Notes: a model not told the origin generated them from the letters alone. A stretch of 50,165 nucleotides of DNA from Ophiocordyceps camponoti-saundersi (nom. inval.) (GCA_003339415.1 PDHQ01000129.1:41608-91772); one strand, 5' to 3'. Positions 34,216 through 46,315 are shown, counted from the first letter of the stretch. Numbers and translations: made by a program.

Positions 34216-34430
34216 CTAACTTCCTTTTCTTTTCTTCTATTTCTTTCCTTTATTATAAACTCTTTCTTTCCTATATTTTTTACTATATTTTTTTACGTTA
34301 TGCTTTTTATTTTAAGGAAACTATAATAAATTACTATAATATTAAGGATATATGCGATTATTTCCCCTTTCCTTTCCCCTTTTTCTTATCTCCTTATACC
34401 CTTATACTATCTATATATAAAGGAATATAC
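34216..34430. other. Pyrimidine-rich spacer after copia
   Basis: A CTTTCC/TTTCTT-rich stretch follows the RNase H tail. I looked for an LTR matching the A-E family and did not see one. Confidence 0.5.
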
Positions 34431-35395
34431 TAAGGCTACTAACCTAATAAGCTAGGTTAAGGCTAGCACGACGTAAAACCGCTTATAAATTTATAATAAT
34501 ACCGTCGGAACTCGAGCCTCCTAATAACGAACTAGTTAGGTAATTATAGGGGCGCTCTATAATAATATAGTTAGTATAATAACCGCCGAAAACGCCCGGG
34601 ATTTTAATATAATAGTATATAGTAAGTAGAAAAGTTAAGTCCTCGTATTTAGCGTAAGAACGAATAATCTCGCCTTAGCTTACTATAAGAATTCTATATA
34701 GCTAATTAGGGAAGCGTAAAAGTAACGTAATCTAACGCTAATAAGTAATATAAGCGGGATTATACGCGATTAAGATAATTAGGTTCCTAAGCGGCGGCAT
34801 AGCCGCTACGCGCGCTTCCGCGTCCTAATAATAGTTATTCCTATTCTTTTCTTACTTTACTAAGTTTACTTACGTTAGTAGTAAGATACTAAAATCTCCT
34901 AAATAACTTAGGGTCTCTTATTCTAAAAGTATAAAATATCTTTCGATCGTTTCCTTTACGAATAGTAATAGCGCCGAATAGTAATCCTAGGAACTTAATA
35001 ACGTTATTACCTAGCTTAAGATAGTATACTTTTATTATAATATTTCCTTAGAATATAGGAATAATAAACTATACGGTAAAGGCTAAAAGAAAAACGATTT
35101 TTCGGGTTTAAAATAATAGGGCAGATAAAGTTAAAAATAGTAGAATTTTCCTACGCGCGCTGAATTTTTCGTTTCTATTTATAAGCGGGCCCCGGTCTAC
35201 TAATTTATAACGCTATTATTTCCTTTCTATTTTTTAAAGTTATAATACTTTCCTTTTAGACGCTTTTCTTATATTTTTCTATAGTTTATTATCTACGCTA
35301 AAGACTATCTATAACGCTTCTTAGAACGCTTACTTTATATATACTTCGGTACCTTCTTATATATATCCTCGGCTAACTAATTAGCTTTCGAGATT
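34430..35395 (-). pseudogene. Four-copy unit, copy 0 (inverted)
   Basis: Reverse-orientation copy of the unit at 36095, 38050 and 40205. On the minus strand, 34690-34500 reads YAKYEDL, then YYYIKIPGVFGGYYTNYIII, which aligns with block F of the other copies (Tyr-Ile-Lys-x-x-Gly-x-Phe ... Tyr-x-Asn-Tyr-Ile). On the + strand at 35040-35165 the sequence aligns with block R. DNA similarity to copy 2 continues beyond the unit to about 35840, so this copy and copy 2 are arms of an inverted duplication. The copia remnant ends just before this copy. See copy 1 for the gene structure. Confidence 0.7.
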
Positions 35396-35840
35396 ACCGC
35401 ACCTATTATCGATAATTTAACTAATAAGGTTACTAGATTACTAGCTAATAGTACGTACTATTAGTACGTACCCTCTTTCGAAATATTCGATTTTTATACT
35501 TTTACGGCTATTTTTTCCTTCCTCTATTCTTAGGCTTTAGTATATTTTTTCCGAGGCTTTTCTGCTTCTTTTTTAGCACTAATAGTTTCTTCCTTTCCGG
35601 GCCTATTTTTCTTAGCCCCGGAGGGGGTATATTAGGGGTAAGGAAGTAAGTACGGGGGCGTACGATATATAGAGGCATAGTTTACTATAAAGGTTAGACC
35701 GTATACCTTTAGAGGGTTAGACGATTCCCCTTTATATATTAACCCCTAGTCCTAGTACTTTTAGTCCTATATTTCCCCCCTAGTTTTAAGTAGGCTAGCC
35801 TTATACTAAGGTACCTATACCTAGAAACTATTAGCTAATA
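35115..35840. repeat. Left arm of inverted duplication
   Basis: Reverse complement of about 37610-38320. Matching landmarks: TTAGCACTAATAGTTTCT (35573) with AGAAACTATTAGTGCTAA (37858); GGTTAGACGATTCCCCTTTA (35714) with TAAAGGAGAATCGTCTAACC (37708); CGGTACCTTCTTATAT (35347) with its complement near 38095. With the coding part (34430-35115) the arm is about 1.4 kb, against about 1.5 kb on the right, and copy 1 lies between the arms. Confidence 0.85.
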
Positions 35841-35863
35841 TAATATATATATATATATATATT
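35840..35863. repeat. (TA)n microsatellite
   Basis: About 11 TA units directly at the inner edge of the left inverted arm. AT-rich spacer follows to about 36090 with no feature. Confidence 0.8.
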
Positions 35864-36094
35864 TATATATATTGCCTAGTAAGTAGGTAATATTAAGAGA
35901 GGTGCTTTATTTTACTAATAACTCTATTACGGTAATATAATATATAGCTTTAATAGCACTCTTAAATTAAACTATTAGGCTATATAAATAGGCTAACTAA
36001 TCTTAAGCTATAGCTAGTTAAGGTATAAACTATAGGGTAGTTAAACTATAGGAGTAATCTAATTAGGTAGCTAATAAAGAAAGGTATCGTAATC

Positions 36095-37290
36095 TTAAGT
36101 TTTTATTAGTTAATAGAAGAAAATATATAAGTAAGTACTAAAGTCTATCTAAAATAATAAAGCTATAAAAAGGGTATATAGAATTAAGGGTTAAGGATAG
36201 AAATATTAGAAAAATAGCAGAGGAGGTATCTAAGGGTAAAAAAACGTAACTTTTAGATATTAGTAAAGGAATAAAGGCGGCGTAGATTAGTAATTCGAAG
36301 CGTAAATATATAAATTTAGGAGATTCGTCGCGCTACGTAAAAAAATCCTCTCTTATTAACTTAACTTTATTTATTATCGTTATAGAGGCGTAGAATTTTC
36401 GTTTTTTTTTCTTCGCGATTAAGATTCTTATATTCTTCTACGTACCGAGGGTTATCGAGATTTATCGCGCTGCCTAAAAAAATCATCCCTTCGTTAACTT
36501 CTTTCTATTTATCGTAAGAAACGGCTAGAATCTTCGTTTTTTTTCTAGCGCTCGCCTTTTACGTATTTTACGTTATCTTAAAAGTTATCGTTATATCTAT
36601 ATTATAAGATATCTTTATCGGAAACTTATAGGGTTATTAATTTTCCCGGATCCTTATTTAGGCTAATTAGAAAGCGTATTTAGAACGGCAATCTTTACTA
36701 TACGTTATAGACAATATTAGGGAATTCTAATAAGATACTTAAGTAGTATACTACTAACGTAAGTATTTTAAGCTATAGTTTAAGGAAAAGCGATAAATAA
36801 TAAGATAAAATAAGATAATAAGGAGAGGGTTATAGCTAAAAAGTCGAAGAAAGCCGTAACTATTTACCTAGCTCTTAATAACTTAGATATTATAGATTAG
36901 AGATAAATCGCTCGCCTTCTTAGGATATCTAACTAAATATAAAGGATTATAATAGCTAGTTATAAAGACGTGGTTAATTTATACGGGGAATATAAGGATA
37001 AGAGCGTGCCCCGGCCGTTCTACGAATATATTAAGGTTACCGGGGCCTTTAGAGATCGATATGCTAATTATATCGTTATAAGAAATCCGTATTATAAGAG
37101 CGTATCGGAGTCCTCCGGTTCCTTAGAAGGGAACGGTTTCGATATCTATTCGGAGGCTTAAAGGCACTAGACGCGTCCCGGCAGGATATATAATAGATAG
37201 CTAAAGTTATAACGGCGCGCAGGGAGGGGTATAGAAAATAAATATTAATAGAATATAATAATAAAGGAAGTTACTAAAGATAAAAAGTTT
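36095..37290 (+). pseudogene. Four-copy unit, copy 1: unknown two-block gene family
   Basis: Best-preserved copy. Block F (about 36825-37161, + strand) reads ERVIAKKSKKAVTIYLALNN, then IARLLRISN, IIIASYKDVVNLYGEYKDK and GAFRDRYANYIVIRN, stop-free for the last 64 codons. Copies 0, 2 and 3 align with it and differ mainly at third codon positions (GTG/GTA, GCC/GCG, AGA/AGG), which supports + strand coding. Block R (36620-36290) reads on the minus strand as two copies of an about 45-residue repeat (for example NPRYVEEYKNLNREE, KKTKILRLYNDNK). F and R would be divergently transcribed from the about 200 bp between them, or one strand is misjudged. No ATG at the F start survives; the open frame at 36970 begins with GTG. 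Family unknown; a lineage-specific fungal gene or mobile-element cargo is possible. Confidence 0.65.
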
Positions 37291-37610
37291 TAAATAGTAA
37301 AGGTATACTATAATAGCTCTTATAAGGAGACTATTACTATAATAAGGTAACGAAGAAGTAAAATATATATATATAAGTATAATAATAAAGAGGCTAAGCT
37401 TAGGCTGCGTAGCTATAGGGGAAGAAGAAGGGGCCTGCTAGCTAGGTTATATAAGTGCCTACTAGGTAGCTGCTTATATATATACTATCTATAGGTATTT
37501 ATCGGGTATGCTAGATAGCGCGGATAGAAGGAATACTAAGATATAAACTCGATAGATAAATAGAACTATATTTTATCTACTTACCTAGGTCGGGCTAATC
37601 CTTAGTATAT
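37291..37610. other. Spacer between copy 1 and right inverted arm
   Basis: AT-rich with a GAAGAAGAAGGGG purine stretch near 37421. No frame or repeat recognised. Confidence 0.5.
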
Positions 37611-38320
37611 ATACCTTTTAAGTATAGGTATCTTAGTATAAGGCTAGCGCACCTAAAATAAGAGGGGAAATATAAAAATAAAGGTACTAGGAATAGGGGT
37701 TAATATATAAAGGAGAATCGTCTAACCCTCCGGAGGTATATAGTCTAACCCTTATAGTAAACTATACTTCTATATATCGTATATACGCTCTTAGTACCCT
37801 CTCTACTACCCCTAATATATACCCTCCGGGGATAGGGAAAACTAGACCCGGAAAAGGAGAAACTATTAGTGCTAAAAAAGAGGCAGAAAGCCGAGGAAAA
37901 AATACTAAAGCTATAAGAGAGAGGGAAGAAAAATAATATAATACTAAAAAAAAAACTCGAAAAATCGAATAGTAGGTATATACTAGCAGTATATACTACC
38001 AGTATAGTAATCTAATAAGCTTATTAGTTAAACTATCGGTAATAAGTCCGCTAATCTTAAAAGCTAATTAGTTAGTTTAAGTTAAATATAAAAAGGTACC
38101 GAAGTATATTTTAAGTAGGTAGTTTAAAGAGTTATTATATAAATTCTTTTAGCGTAAATAGAGAATAGTAGAAAAATATAGGAAAAGCGTTTAGAAGGAA
38201 AAAATTATAACTTTAAAAATTAGAGAAGGAATAAAAGCGTAAGAAATTAGTAATTTAAGGTATAAATATATAAAAATTAGGATATTTATTATACCGCGTA
38301 AGGAATCCTCTCTTATTAAG
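37610..38320. repeat. Right arm of inverted duplication
   Basis: Reverse complement of 35115-35840. Similarity is high in its first 450 bp, which lie outside the unit shared by all four copies, and continues into copy 2. Mismatches are mainly transitions, as expected after RIP of both arms. Confidence 0.85.
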
Positions 38321-39250
38321 TTTACTTTATTTATTATTATAAAGATATTAAAATCTTTATTTCCTTTCTCGCGGTAGCGATTTACGTTTTCTTTTAAATC
38401 CCGCAAGGTATCGAGATTCGTTATATAGCCTAAAAAATACTCCTATCGTTAACTTTACTCTATTTATCGTAAAAAGAGGGTAAAATCTTTAGTTTTCCGT
38501 TCTCGCGGCCGCTTTTTAGGTATTCTTCTATATCCTAAGGGTTATCCTTTTCTTAAGATTATAAGATATCCGCGTAGTAGACTCCTACGGACGTAGATTT
38601 CCTAGGATCGCCGTTTAGGAGGATTAAGAAAACCGTTAGGGAGGAGGAGATTTTCTATAGCTTAAAAACGATATCGGCAGACTTTACTACGAGGCTTAAG
38701 TATTATACGATAAATATAAGTTTATTAAATAATCGTTCGGGGAAAGTAAAAGATACTAAGAAAAAATAAAATAGCGAGGAGAGGGTAATAGCCTTACTTA
38801 TAAAGAGGAACTTAAGTATTATTATACCTCTTAATAATTAGAATAATACGGATAAGAGATATATCGCTAATATTCTTAGGATACCTAACTAGATATAAGG
38901 GATTATAGTAGCTAGTTATAAAAAGGTAGTTAGATAATACCGTAAATATAGTAATAAAAGCGTATATTAAGCGTTTATAAATTATATTAAGGTTGCGGGG
39001 GAGTTTAGAGATCGATATATTAATTATATTATTATAAGAACTCTATACGTTAAGAACGAGGGTAAATTGCTAAATTACTTAGAAAAAACTATTTAGATAT
39101 CGAATAAAGGCTTAAAATAGCTAGCTACGTCCCGGCAGGATATATTATAAATACCTAAAATTATAAAGTAGCGAAAGGGGGAGTATACTAAAAGAATATA
39201 GATAATAAGTTATAATAAGAAAAATACCTAAAAGGGAATCTTCTAAGAAT
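38050..39250 (+). pseudogene. Four-copy unit, copy 2
   Basis: Aligned with copy 1 along its length. Block F on the + strand (about 38775-39115) reads EERVIALLIKRNLSIIIPLN, then YIANILRIPN, IIVASYKKVVR and GEFRDRYINYIIIRTLY, with Gln-type stops. Block R on the minus strand (about 38555-38290) reads EEYLKSGRENGKLKILPSFY and then a second repeat after a frame shift near 38440. A 71-codon minus-strand open frame at 38406-38191 lies partly in block R but starts at TTG and uses a different frame in its later part, so it is not a gene as such. Inverted relative to copy 0. Confidence 0.65.
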
Positions 39251-40200
39251 CTTAAAAATATATTATTTATAGGTATTAAATAAGCTAAGTAAGGACGCGT
39301 TTTATTACTAAATTACCGCGTATAATACTCTTAGATTACGTTATAAGGTACATGCTAAAAATCTCTCTAAGAGTTCGGCTCTTTATATACTAGGTCTCTA
39401 AGTAAGTAAAGGAGATAGTTAGGGTATTAAGATAATATTTTAAGTATCGTTATTTAGCGTTTTAATCGGTATATAGAAGCTATACGTTTAACTAGCGAGG
39501 AGGCTTATTATATAGTTAGTAGGACTTAGTTATATTCGTTAGCTTATCTAACTATTTAGTAAAGCGCGTTTCCTTTTAACTACGGGCGCGCTATATCTTT
39601 ACCTTTATAAGGAGTTATATTCGGTATTAGAAGACGAGGCGTTATAAACTTATTTATCGACGGCGATTATTATAGGTCCTTTATTGCTTATTATATAGCG
39701 GTTTAGAGGGGAATCTATTATATAACCTACCTTATAAGTATCCCTCTTACTTAGTTAGCGCTGCTAGCCCTTTTTAAGGGCCTAGTTTAGTAATATAAAC
39801 TTAGTAGAGTTATTATCCTAGTTATAATATTAAGAATATTAACACCTTTATTAGTGCTACTATTACCTTATAATAGAATTATAGCGATAATACGTACCTT
39901 AATCGTTATTATTATATAAGTATAATATACCTAAAAAGTATTACGTATACGTAAATTAGAAGGTACTTCCTTTATAGCTTAAAAATAAGTATTAGTCTTA
40001 TAAGTAATAATTAAAAATTCTAAAAAGGAAACGATCGCTATAAAGTAATTTAGAGTATATAGCTAAGCGGTAAGATTATAGCGTTATTATTTATATTCGC
40101 TACTTGCAAAAACTATACTATTCTCTACTACGTTTTTAGATAAGACTTAAGATACTATATTATTTCTATATACTTCTACTCGTAGTATTCTATTAACGCG
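39251..40200 (+). other. Spacer with hydrophobic coding-like frame
   Basis: Between copies 2 and 3. A + strand frame from about 39490 to 39990 has relatively few stops and is rich in Ile and Leu (for example VIILVIILRILTPLLVLLLP), which would suggest membrane segments. AT-rich codons alone can give this look, so I do not call a gene. Confidence 0.3.
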
Positions 40201-40204
40201 CGGG

Positions 40205-41280
40205 TATTATAATCCTAAGTTTTAATTAGTTAGTAAAGAAAAGTATATAAGTAGGTAGCGAAGTCTATCTAAAGTAATATAGCTATAAAGATAGTATATA
40301 AAATCGGGCGTGAAAGATAAGAATACTTATAAAATAGTAAAGGAGGTATCTAAAAGGAAGAGATCGTAACTTATAGATATAGTAGGGGAATAAATATATA
40401 ATAACTTAGTAATCGAAGCCGTATATATATAAAATATAAAAATTAGTCGTACGGCGTAGAAAAAAATCCTCTCTCTATTAAGTTTACTTTATTTATTATT
40501 AAAAATAAGTAGTATTTAGTATTTTTTCCCTCGCGCACGCTTTTTAAGTATTTTACGATTTCTCGAGGGTTATTATTATATTAAGATCGCGAAATATCGT
40601 TATCCGAGACTTATATAGCGGTAAACTTCCTAAGATCCCCGTTTAGGTAAATTATAAAGAGTATATATAACGGGAAGCTTTACTATACGCTAGGAACGAT
40701 ATTAGCAGATTCCGCTAAGAAACTTAAATATTATATAATAAATATAAGTCTAGGAGAAATTTATTTCGGAAAAGCGGGAAATAATAAGGTAAAATAAAAC
40801 TAAGAAAGCTAGGTAGTAACTATGCCGCTAAAAAGAAATATAACTCTTACGGTAGTTATTAATAACCCGAATAATATAAATTAGATATATATTACTCGCC
40901 TCTTTAAGTAATATAACTAGATATAAAGTATTATAGTAGCTAGTTATAAGGAGGTAGTTAATCGATACCGCTATTATCGTAATAATAAGGTACCCCGGGC
41001 GTTCTGCGACTATATTATTATATACGGGGCGTTTAGGAACTAATACGCTAATTATATCGTTATAAGGAATTCCTATAATAGGAGCGGGTTTTCCGAATTA
41101 TTAGACGGAACCGTAGCAAACTTTATTAAGATAGCTAAAGCTAATAAGCACGTTCCGAGATAGAGTATAGTATGTTACTAAAGTTATAAGGTAACGTAAG
41201 CGAGAGTATAGAAAGGAAATATAAATAGCGAATAGTAATATAAAGAATTGCTAAAAGGGAATTATCTAAAAATCGTAAGG
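40205..41280 (+). pseudogene. Four-copy unit, copy 3
   Basis: Aligned with copy 1 from AAGTTTTAATTAGTTAG (40212) to AAAAGGGAATTATC (41255). Block F reads from about 40822 (PLKRNITLTVVINNPNNIN) through SIIVASYKEVVNRYR to YANYIVIRNSYNRSGFSELL at about 41050-41110, after an ATG at 40821 that may be the original start. Block R (minus strand, about 40570-40430) keeps one repeat (RARGKKY, then KLNRERIFFYAVRLI), so part of the repeat region is deleted. Direct orientation like copies 1 and 2. Confidence 0.65.
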
Positions 41281-41480
41281 GCGTATTATTTAAGTATCTT
41301 AAGATAAAGATACCTCTATATATCGGGCGCCTAAAGTACCTTACTTATTAATCGCGCCCGCCTCCGGAAATATAACTATAAGGTTAAGATAGGTAACTTA
41401 AACGTTTAGTTTCTCGCTCTCTTCCCGCACGCTAATAGTCTTAATTATACGCCCCGCTACCTTACGCGCCTTAAGTAGCT
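41281..41480. other. Spacer
   Basis: Somewhat GC-richer sequence after copy 3 with no clear frame. Confidence 0.4.
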
Positions 41481-42470
41481 TGCTTATATATATCCGGAAA
41501 GATATATATATAATAGATAGCGCTAATAACTAAGCCTAGCTAAGGAGTAGCTGCTTATAGTCGCTCGCTATTTATAGGGCGTACGCGTTAAGCGTAATTA
41601 TCTTATAAACCTTAACCGAAGCTTTCTTTTTCTTTTTTATTACGCTAGCTATTTACCGCTAAAGCTAGGCTCCTTATTAGAGCTAAGTTTAGAGTAAGAT
41701 AAGTAAAATAAGTAAGTAGCTTATAAGATTTTCTTAAGCGCCCTAAAACCGCCGCTACTAATTTAAAGTTTAGCGTTATTCTACTCTCCTTCTATATCGC
41801 TTATATTCTCTATCGCTTAGTTATCGCTTTTTTATAACTTTAAGATAATATTATCTATATCCGTATCGCTATCGACGAGAGTAGTACCTTTATTATCCTT
41901 ATCCGAGTGCGGATAAGCTATATCGCTATCTTTATCTTAAAAAGTAACTAGTTAAGGCTAAGGCTAAACTTCCGCTTCTACGCGTTAACGTTAAATACTT
42001 TATATTTAACGATATCCCGCGCTTTATATAATTTAGTTACGTTCTTAACCGGATTATCAGCTATCTAACTACTATAATATAAGCTACTAATATTAGCTAA
42101 GTTATTAATAATAATAAATACGCTATACTTTTTAACTTTATAAATATTATTAGCTATAAGGTAACTATTACTAAACTTAATAATTACGCGCTATAAGTAT
42201 CCGCTACTATTATTTATAAAATATATATTAGCGTATAATTATAGAATATAGTATAATAAAGGGAAGGCTAGCTTTAGAGTTTTATAATAATAATATTTAA
42301 ACTATTTCTTTAAGTAAACTATTTCGCTTAGCTTTTTTAGATACTAGCTTTTTATTAGAAGAAAGAGATAATTTATTTTTTAACGATTTTTTAATACGGA
42401 TAGTCGGAATATCTTCGACCTTAATATTTAGGAGCGTAACGTTACGGAGGCGACCTAACTAATTATTAGT
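41480..42470 (-). pseudogene. Decayed minus-strand protein with acidic and basic parts
   Basis: From about 42440 the minus strand reads VTLLNIKVEDIPTIRIKKSL and SNKKLVSKKAKRNSLLKEIV. After a frame shift near 42200 come VKKYSVFIIINNLANISSLY and ARDIVKYKVFNVNA, and after another shift near 41950 DSDIAYPHSDKDNKGTTLVD (41935) and DSDTDIDNIILKL, then a Lys/Arg-rich tail (KRKRKLRLRFIR, about 41630). Stops are TAA/TAG at likely Gln codons. An acidic segment followed by a basic tail suggests a nucleic-acid-associated protein, but no domain is recognisable. Its 3' end lies close to copy 3 of the four-copy unit. Confidence 0.4.
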
Positions 42471-45035
42471 TATTTTAAAAGGCGGAAAAGGCTAGTTTTT
42501 AAATAAAGCTTATAGTTAGTAAATATATAATATAAAAAGGAAAGGAGATAAGGAGAATAAGAAATATAGCTTATAGATATAAGTTTAGATTATTTTTTAA
42601 CCTTAGTATTTATTATCTTTATATTAAGTTTAGTATTATTCTTTTTAAGCTTAATATCGGTTTTAGAGTTTCTTTTATAATATTTAGCTTTTATTTTAAT
42701 ATTCGGATATATAGAATAGAAAGGTTAATAGAGTAATAACTTATTAGATATAGTTAGGTTTTATAAGACCGTGCTATTATCGTAGTTATATATCTTTAGA
42801 AAATAGCGATAGGGATAAGAAGGCGCTATAAGGAGAAAGTTAGAAAATTTAGTAAAGAATTTTTTAGGGGGTATAGGAATATTTAGTTAGTTAATATAAT
42901 ATAAATATTATAGTAGCTATATTTACTAAACGTTATTATAGAAAAGAGATATTAAGTAAATAATAGTATTAGTATTATAAATAAAGATTCTAAGCTATAA
43001 AGAAGGAGGGAAAAGAGAAAAACTATAGTAAGCGAAATCCTAGTAAAATAATTAAGGGCATATGCTAGTAAAGGCTAGGGGGCAGGTAGAAATCCTAATA
43101 AAGATAGGATAGTAATTCTTAATTTCTATTAATATTATTTTAAGTAATTTTACGATAAGGTAAATAACTAATATAATATTTAGGTATTTACGTACTAAAC
43201 CCGCCTTACGGACTTAGATATTAATAAGAGGGATAGGGGAAATAGGAATAGGTATAGGAGCGAGGCGCTTCGCTACGTATTTTAGCGAAACGAAGACTAT
43301 AAGGGAAACGGGTATCTACTCCTATATTATAATAGGTATAAGTATAGGGAGTAGTATAATTAACCTAAACCTAACTACTAATAGTAAAAGATACTCTTAC
43401 GTTCTATCTTACTCGTAAAGCTTTCGGGATTATTAAGGGAAATTATAATAGTCCTAGGCTTTTCCCGAAACTAAGTAATATAATTAGGAGGGAGTATATA
43501 TCTAAAATCGTTAAACGCCCCTAAGTTTCGGTATTCGGCTATCCTACTAGGGTAAGTAGCTAGAAAGGTTCGTAAAAGGCCTTGCCGCTAGGTTAAAAAG
43601 TTCGAGCGGTATTCCATAAGGTAGTCGATCTTTTATTACGAGTCTTATTAGCCTTTAAGTAAAGGGAAGGGTTTAACTAATCTTAAAAATAAAAGATTTA
43701 CGAATATAATTAGATTATTATAGTATATAATTCCTATAGTATATTTATAGTAGTCGAAGTTACTAAAAGAGAGGCTATAGTTATAGTTTAGTTTATACTA
43801 GGATCTAAGTTTAATTAGTAGTAATATATCTCTAGTATAAGTCTTATTAATAGCTAAAAAGTTTAGCTATAAGCTCTAAATATATATAGTAGGGGAGGAT
43901 TGTATTATAGAATAAAGTCTTTTATATCGTATACGGGCATATAAGAGTATATATATATATAAGGAGAAAAGATAAAAAAAAAGAAAAACTTATAGGTAAA
44001 ATTATAGTAAAATATATATATAAGGGGATATATTAGTAAAGATATGAGGGGATTATAAGATTATAATAAGGATAAATCGTAATTCCTAGTTATTTCGCTA
44101 AATATTATTTATATTTAATTTTATTTTACGAGAAAGTATATTAAGTTTTACGGGAAGTAAGCGTATATAGCTAAGTAAGCGGCTTATATTAGATATTATA
44201 AGGAGTATAAGCCCGATAATAATATACGGCTAATATTAGTAAAGTATATAAGACTATAAGTAAGAAAGTTTAAGGGGTTTATTTTTAGAAATATTTATTA
44301 AAAAATATAATTATATACTTAGGCGGGAGTATAACTAAAGTCTATATAGGAAAGAATAACGAATTAAAAGTATATTTAAATATATATATTAAAGAAAAGA
44401 AAGGAAGGATATATTACGCGTTTAGTAAATATAAGGTAGGAGAAGTAAGTAGAGATAAGTATTATTTATTTATAATAGCTTATAAAGGCGAGCGCTAGTA
44501 AGCTTAGTTAGAGTTTAATTTAGTATATACGGGGCAGGTTAGACTTATCGTTAACGTTATCCTTATATACTCTTATTTTCTAAAAGCTATAATTTAATTC
44601 TTCTACTAAATTATCTAACTTTTCTTTTTTCTATTATATATATACGTAGGGAAAAAAAATATAAAAGGCTGCAAAAAGATAACTTTAGTATAGTAAGGGA
44701 ACTAACAGATTAAGAAAGAAATAATAACTACGTTAAAAGAGGAGGGCGGTTATGCTTATTTTAACCTAAAATAATAATCTATATAGAATAAGGGGGGGGT
44801 CGTGCTAAATAGTGCTAGTAGCTATACGAGTCGTATCTTTAATAGTAGGGCGTTAAGAATGCCGAAATATACGTTATAAAACCCTATATAATTTCTTTAA
44901 TACTTTTTTTTATAGGTATAAATACGGAAATATATATATATATTATAGATAGATACTTTAGCGGCGGTAGCAGAGACGATAAAGAAAGATATACGTTAGC
45001 CTTACTTAGGGTAAAATAAAGGGCATAGAAACGGT
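42471..45035. other. AT-rich spacer
   Basis: No recognisable gene. A + strand frame at about 44310-44510 has few stops (short piece KVYIGKNNELKVYLNI) but no support beyond that. TA runs occur near 43935 and 44940. A G8 run is at about 44792. Confidence 0.45.
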
Positions 45036-45037
45036 TA

Positions 45038-45585
45038 AATTAAATAGTTCCGAAACCCTTTTTTTCCCTTTAGAGTTTATAATAACGGGAATATAAAAGG
45101 CGGTTAAGATAGGATAGGAATTATTATAATACTAAATATATAGTATAGATTAGTTTCCGTTAAGGGAGGAAGGAATTAACTAATAATTAGTCCTTAACTT
45201 TATCTTTATAGCTATCCTAAAAGTCGTAAATCGTAAGTTAAGTCTTAAAAAGAACTTATAGCAAAACTCTACTAAACGGAGTTATAACCTTATTTTAAAT
45301 ACTAGAATTTAATACTATAAATTACTAATTTATATATTTCTTTTATAATTTTCTATTTTCGGTAAAATAGTTCCCTCCTTCTTTTCCCTTATTCCTCTTA
45401 TCTTTATATAGAAATCCGACTTCTTATCGCTTTCTCTATAGAGAATTACTATCTAACTTATCCCTAAAAAGCTAGAGATTACCCCTTATATTATCTAAAA
45501 GCTATAGTTAAATAAGAAATTACGCCCTTAAGGTATTTATTATACTTACTAAGGGTATCCTTCTTCCCGCGCTAAACTATAATAT
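45038..45585 (+). repeat. LTR-like repeat family, copy C
   Basis: Starts at TTAAATAGTTCCG and includes CGGTTAAGATAGGATA, GGAGGAAGGAATTAACT, TCCTTAACTTTATCTTTATA, AACTCTACTAAACGGAGTTA, the TATA-like TCTTTATATAGAAATC (45411) and the end CTTCTTCCCGCGCTAA. It is nearly full length and the best copy for defining the family. Confidence 0.65.
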
Positions 45586-45635
45586 CGGATTCCGGGATTA
45601 CTATAATATTATCTTAGGTTAGTTATTATAAGCTA

Positions 45636-45658
45636 ATATATATATATATATATATATA
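45636..45658. repeat. (TA)n microsatellite
   Basis: About 11 TA units between LTR-like copies C and D. Confidence 0.85.
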
Positions 45659-45925
45659 CTAGAGTTTAGTTTATTATAAAGGAGGAAAGAAGTAAGCGCG
45701 TTAGTAAAGGAAGAATATATAGGGAGTAAGCGTAGAGTTATATAAGGGGGGGGGAGTTCTTAGATAACGGTAGTTTTTAGAGATAAGAGTAAGGCTCTAG
45801 CTATAGTCGATTTTGCGAGGTAGAAGTTATCTAATAAAGGGCAGTTCGATAGCGGTAATAATAATACCTAAGGAAGGTAGGCGCTATACGAATATAAAAT
45901 ACTAATAAAGGCTTACGCTAAGATA

Positions 45926-46315
45926 GATTAAATAGTCGTCGGTACTTTTTTATCTCCTAATACCTTATATAGATAAGGGTAATAAAAGGCGCCTAAGATA
46001 AGATAGTAGTTATTATAAAATATATAGTGCTATTTAGTTTCCCTTAAAAAAGGAAGAATTAGGCTAGTTATTAGCCTTAAAGCTTATCTTTATAGTATTC
46101 CTAAAAGTTATATATTATAAGTTAAGTATTAGAGAGGGCTTATAGGTAAAACTCTACTAAACGGAATTAGAGATTTACTTCGAACCTTAGATTTTTATAT
46201 AGCGAGTAAGTAAGTTAACCGTTATTATAAAGTTTTAAAAGTTCGGTTAGATAATTCCTATACCTTTATCTCTCCCCTTCCTATCTTTATATAGAAAATA
46301 AATATATTATCGCTT
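45926..46315 (+). repeat. LTR-like repeat family, copy D (5' part)
   Basis: Starts at TTAAATAGTCGTCGG, keeps GTTATATATTATAAGTTAAG, AACTCTACTAAACGGAATTA and the TATA-like TCTTTATATAGAAAATA, then loses similarity near 46315. The 3' end is therefore missing. Confidence 0.6.

Noticed and set aside
35840..35863. Promoter TATA element
   Set aside because: A pure TA microsatellite in RIP-converted DNA is not evidence for a promoter.
38191..38406. 71-codon minus-strand open frame
   Set aside because: Starts at TTG. Only part coincides with block R of the four-copy unit, and a frame shift separates it from the neighbouring repeat.
39490..39990. Multi-pass membrane protein
   Set aside because: Ile/Leu-rich readings are expected from AT-rich codons; no paralogue or motif supports a gene.
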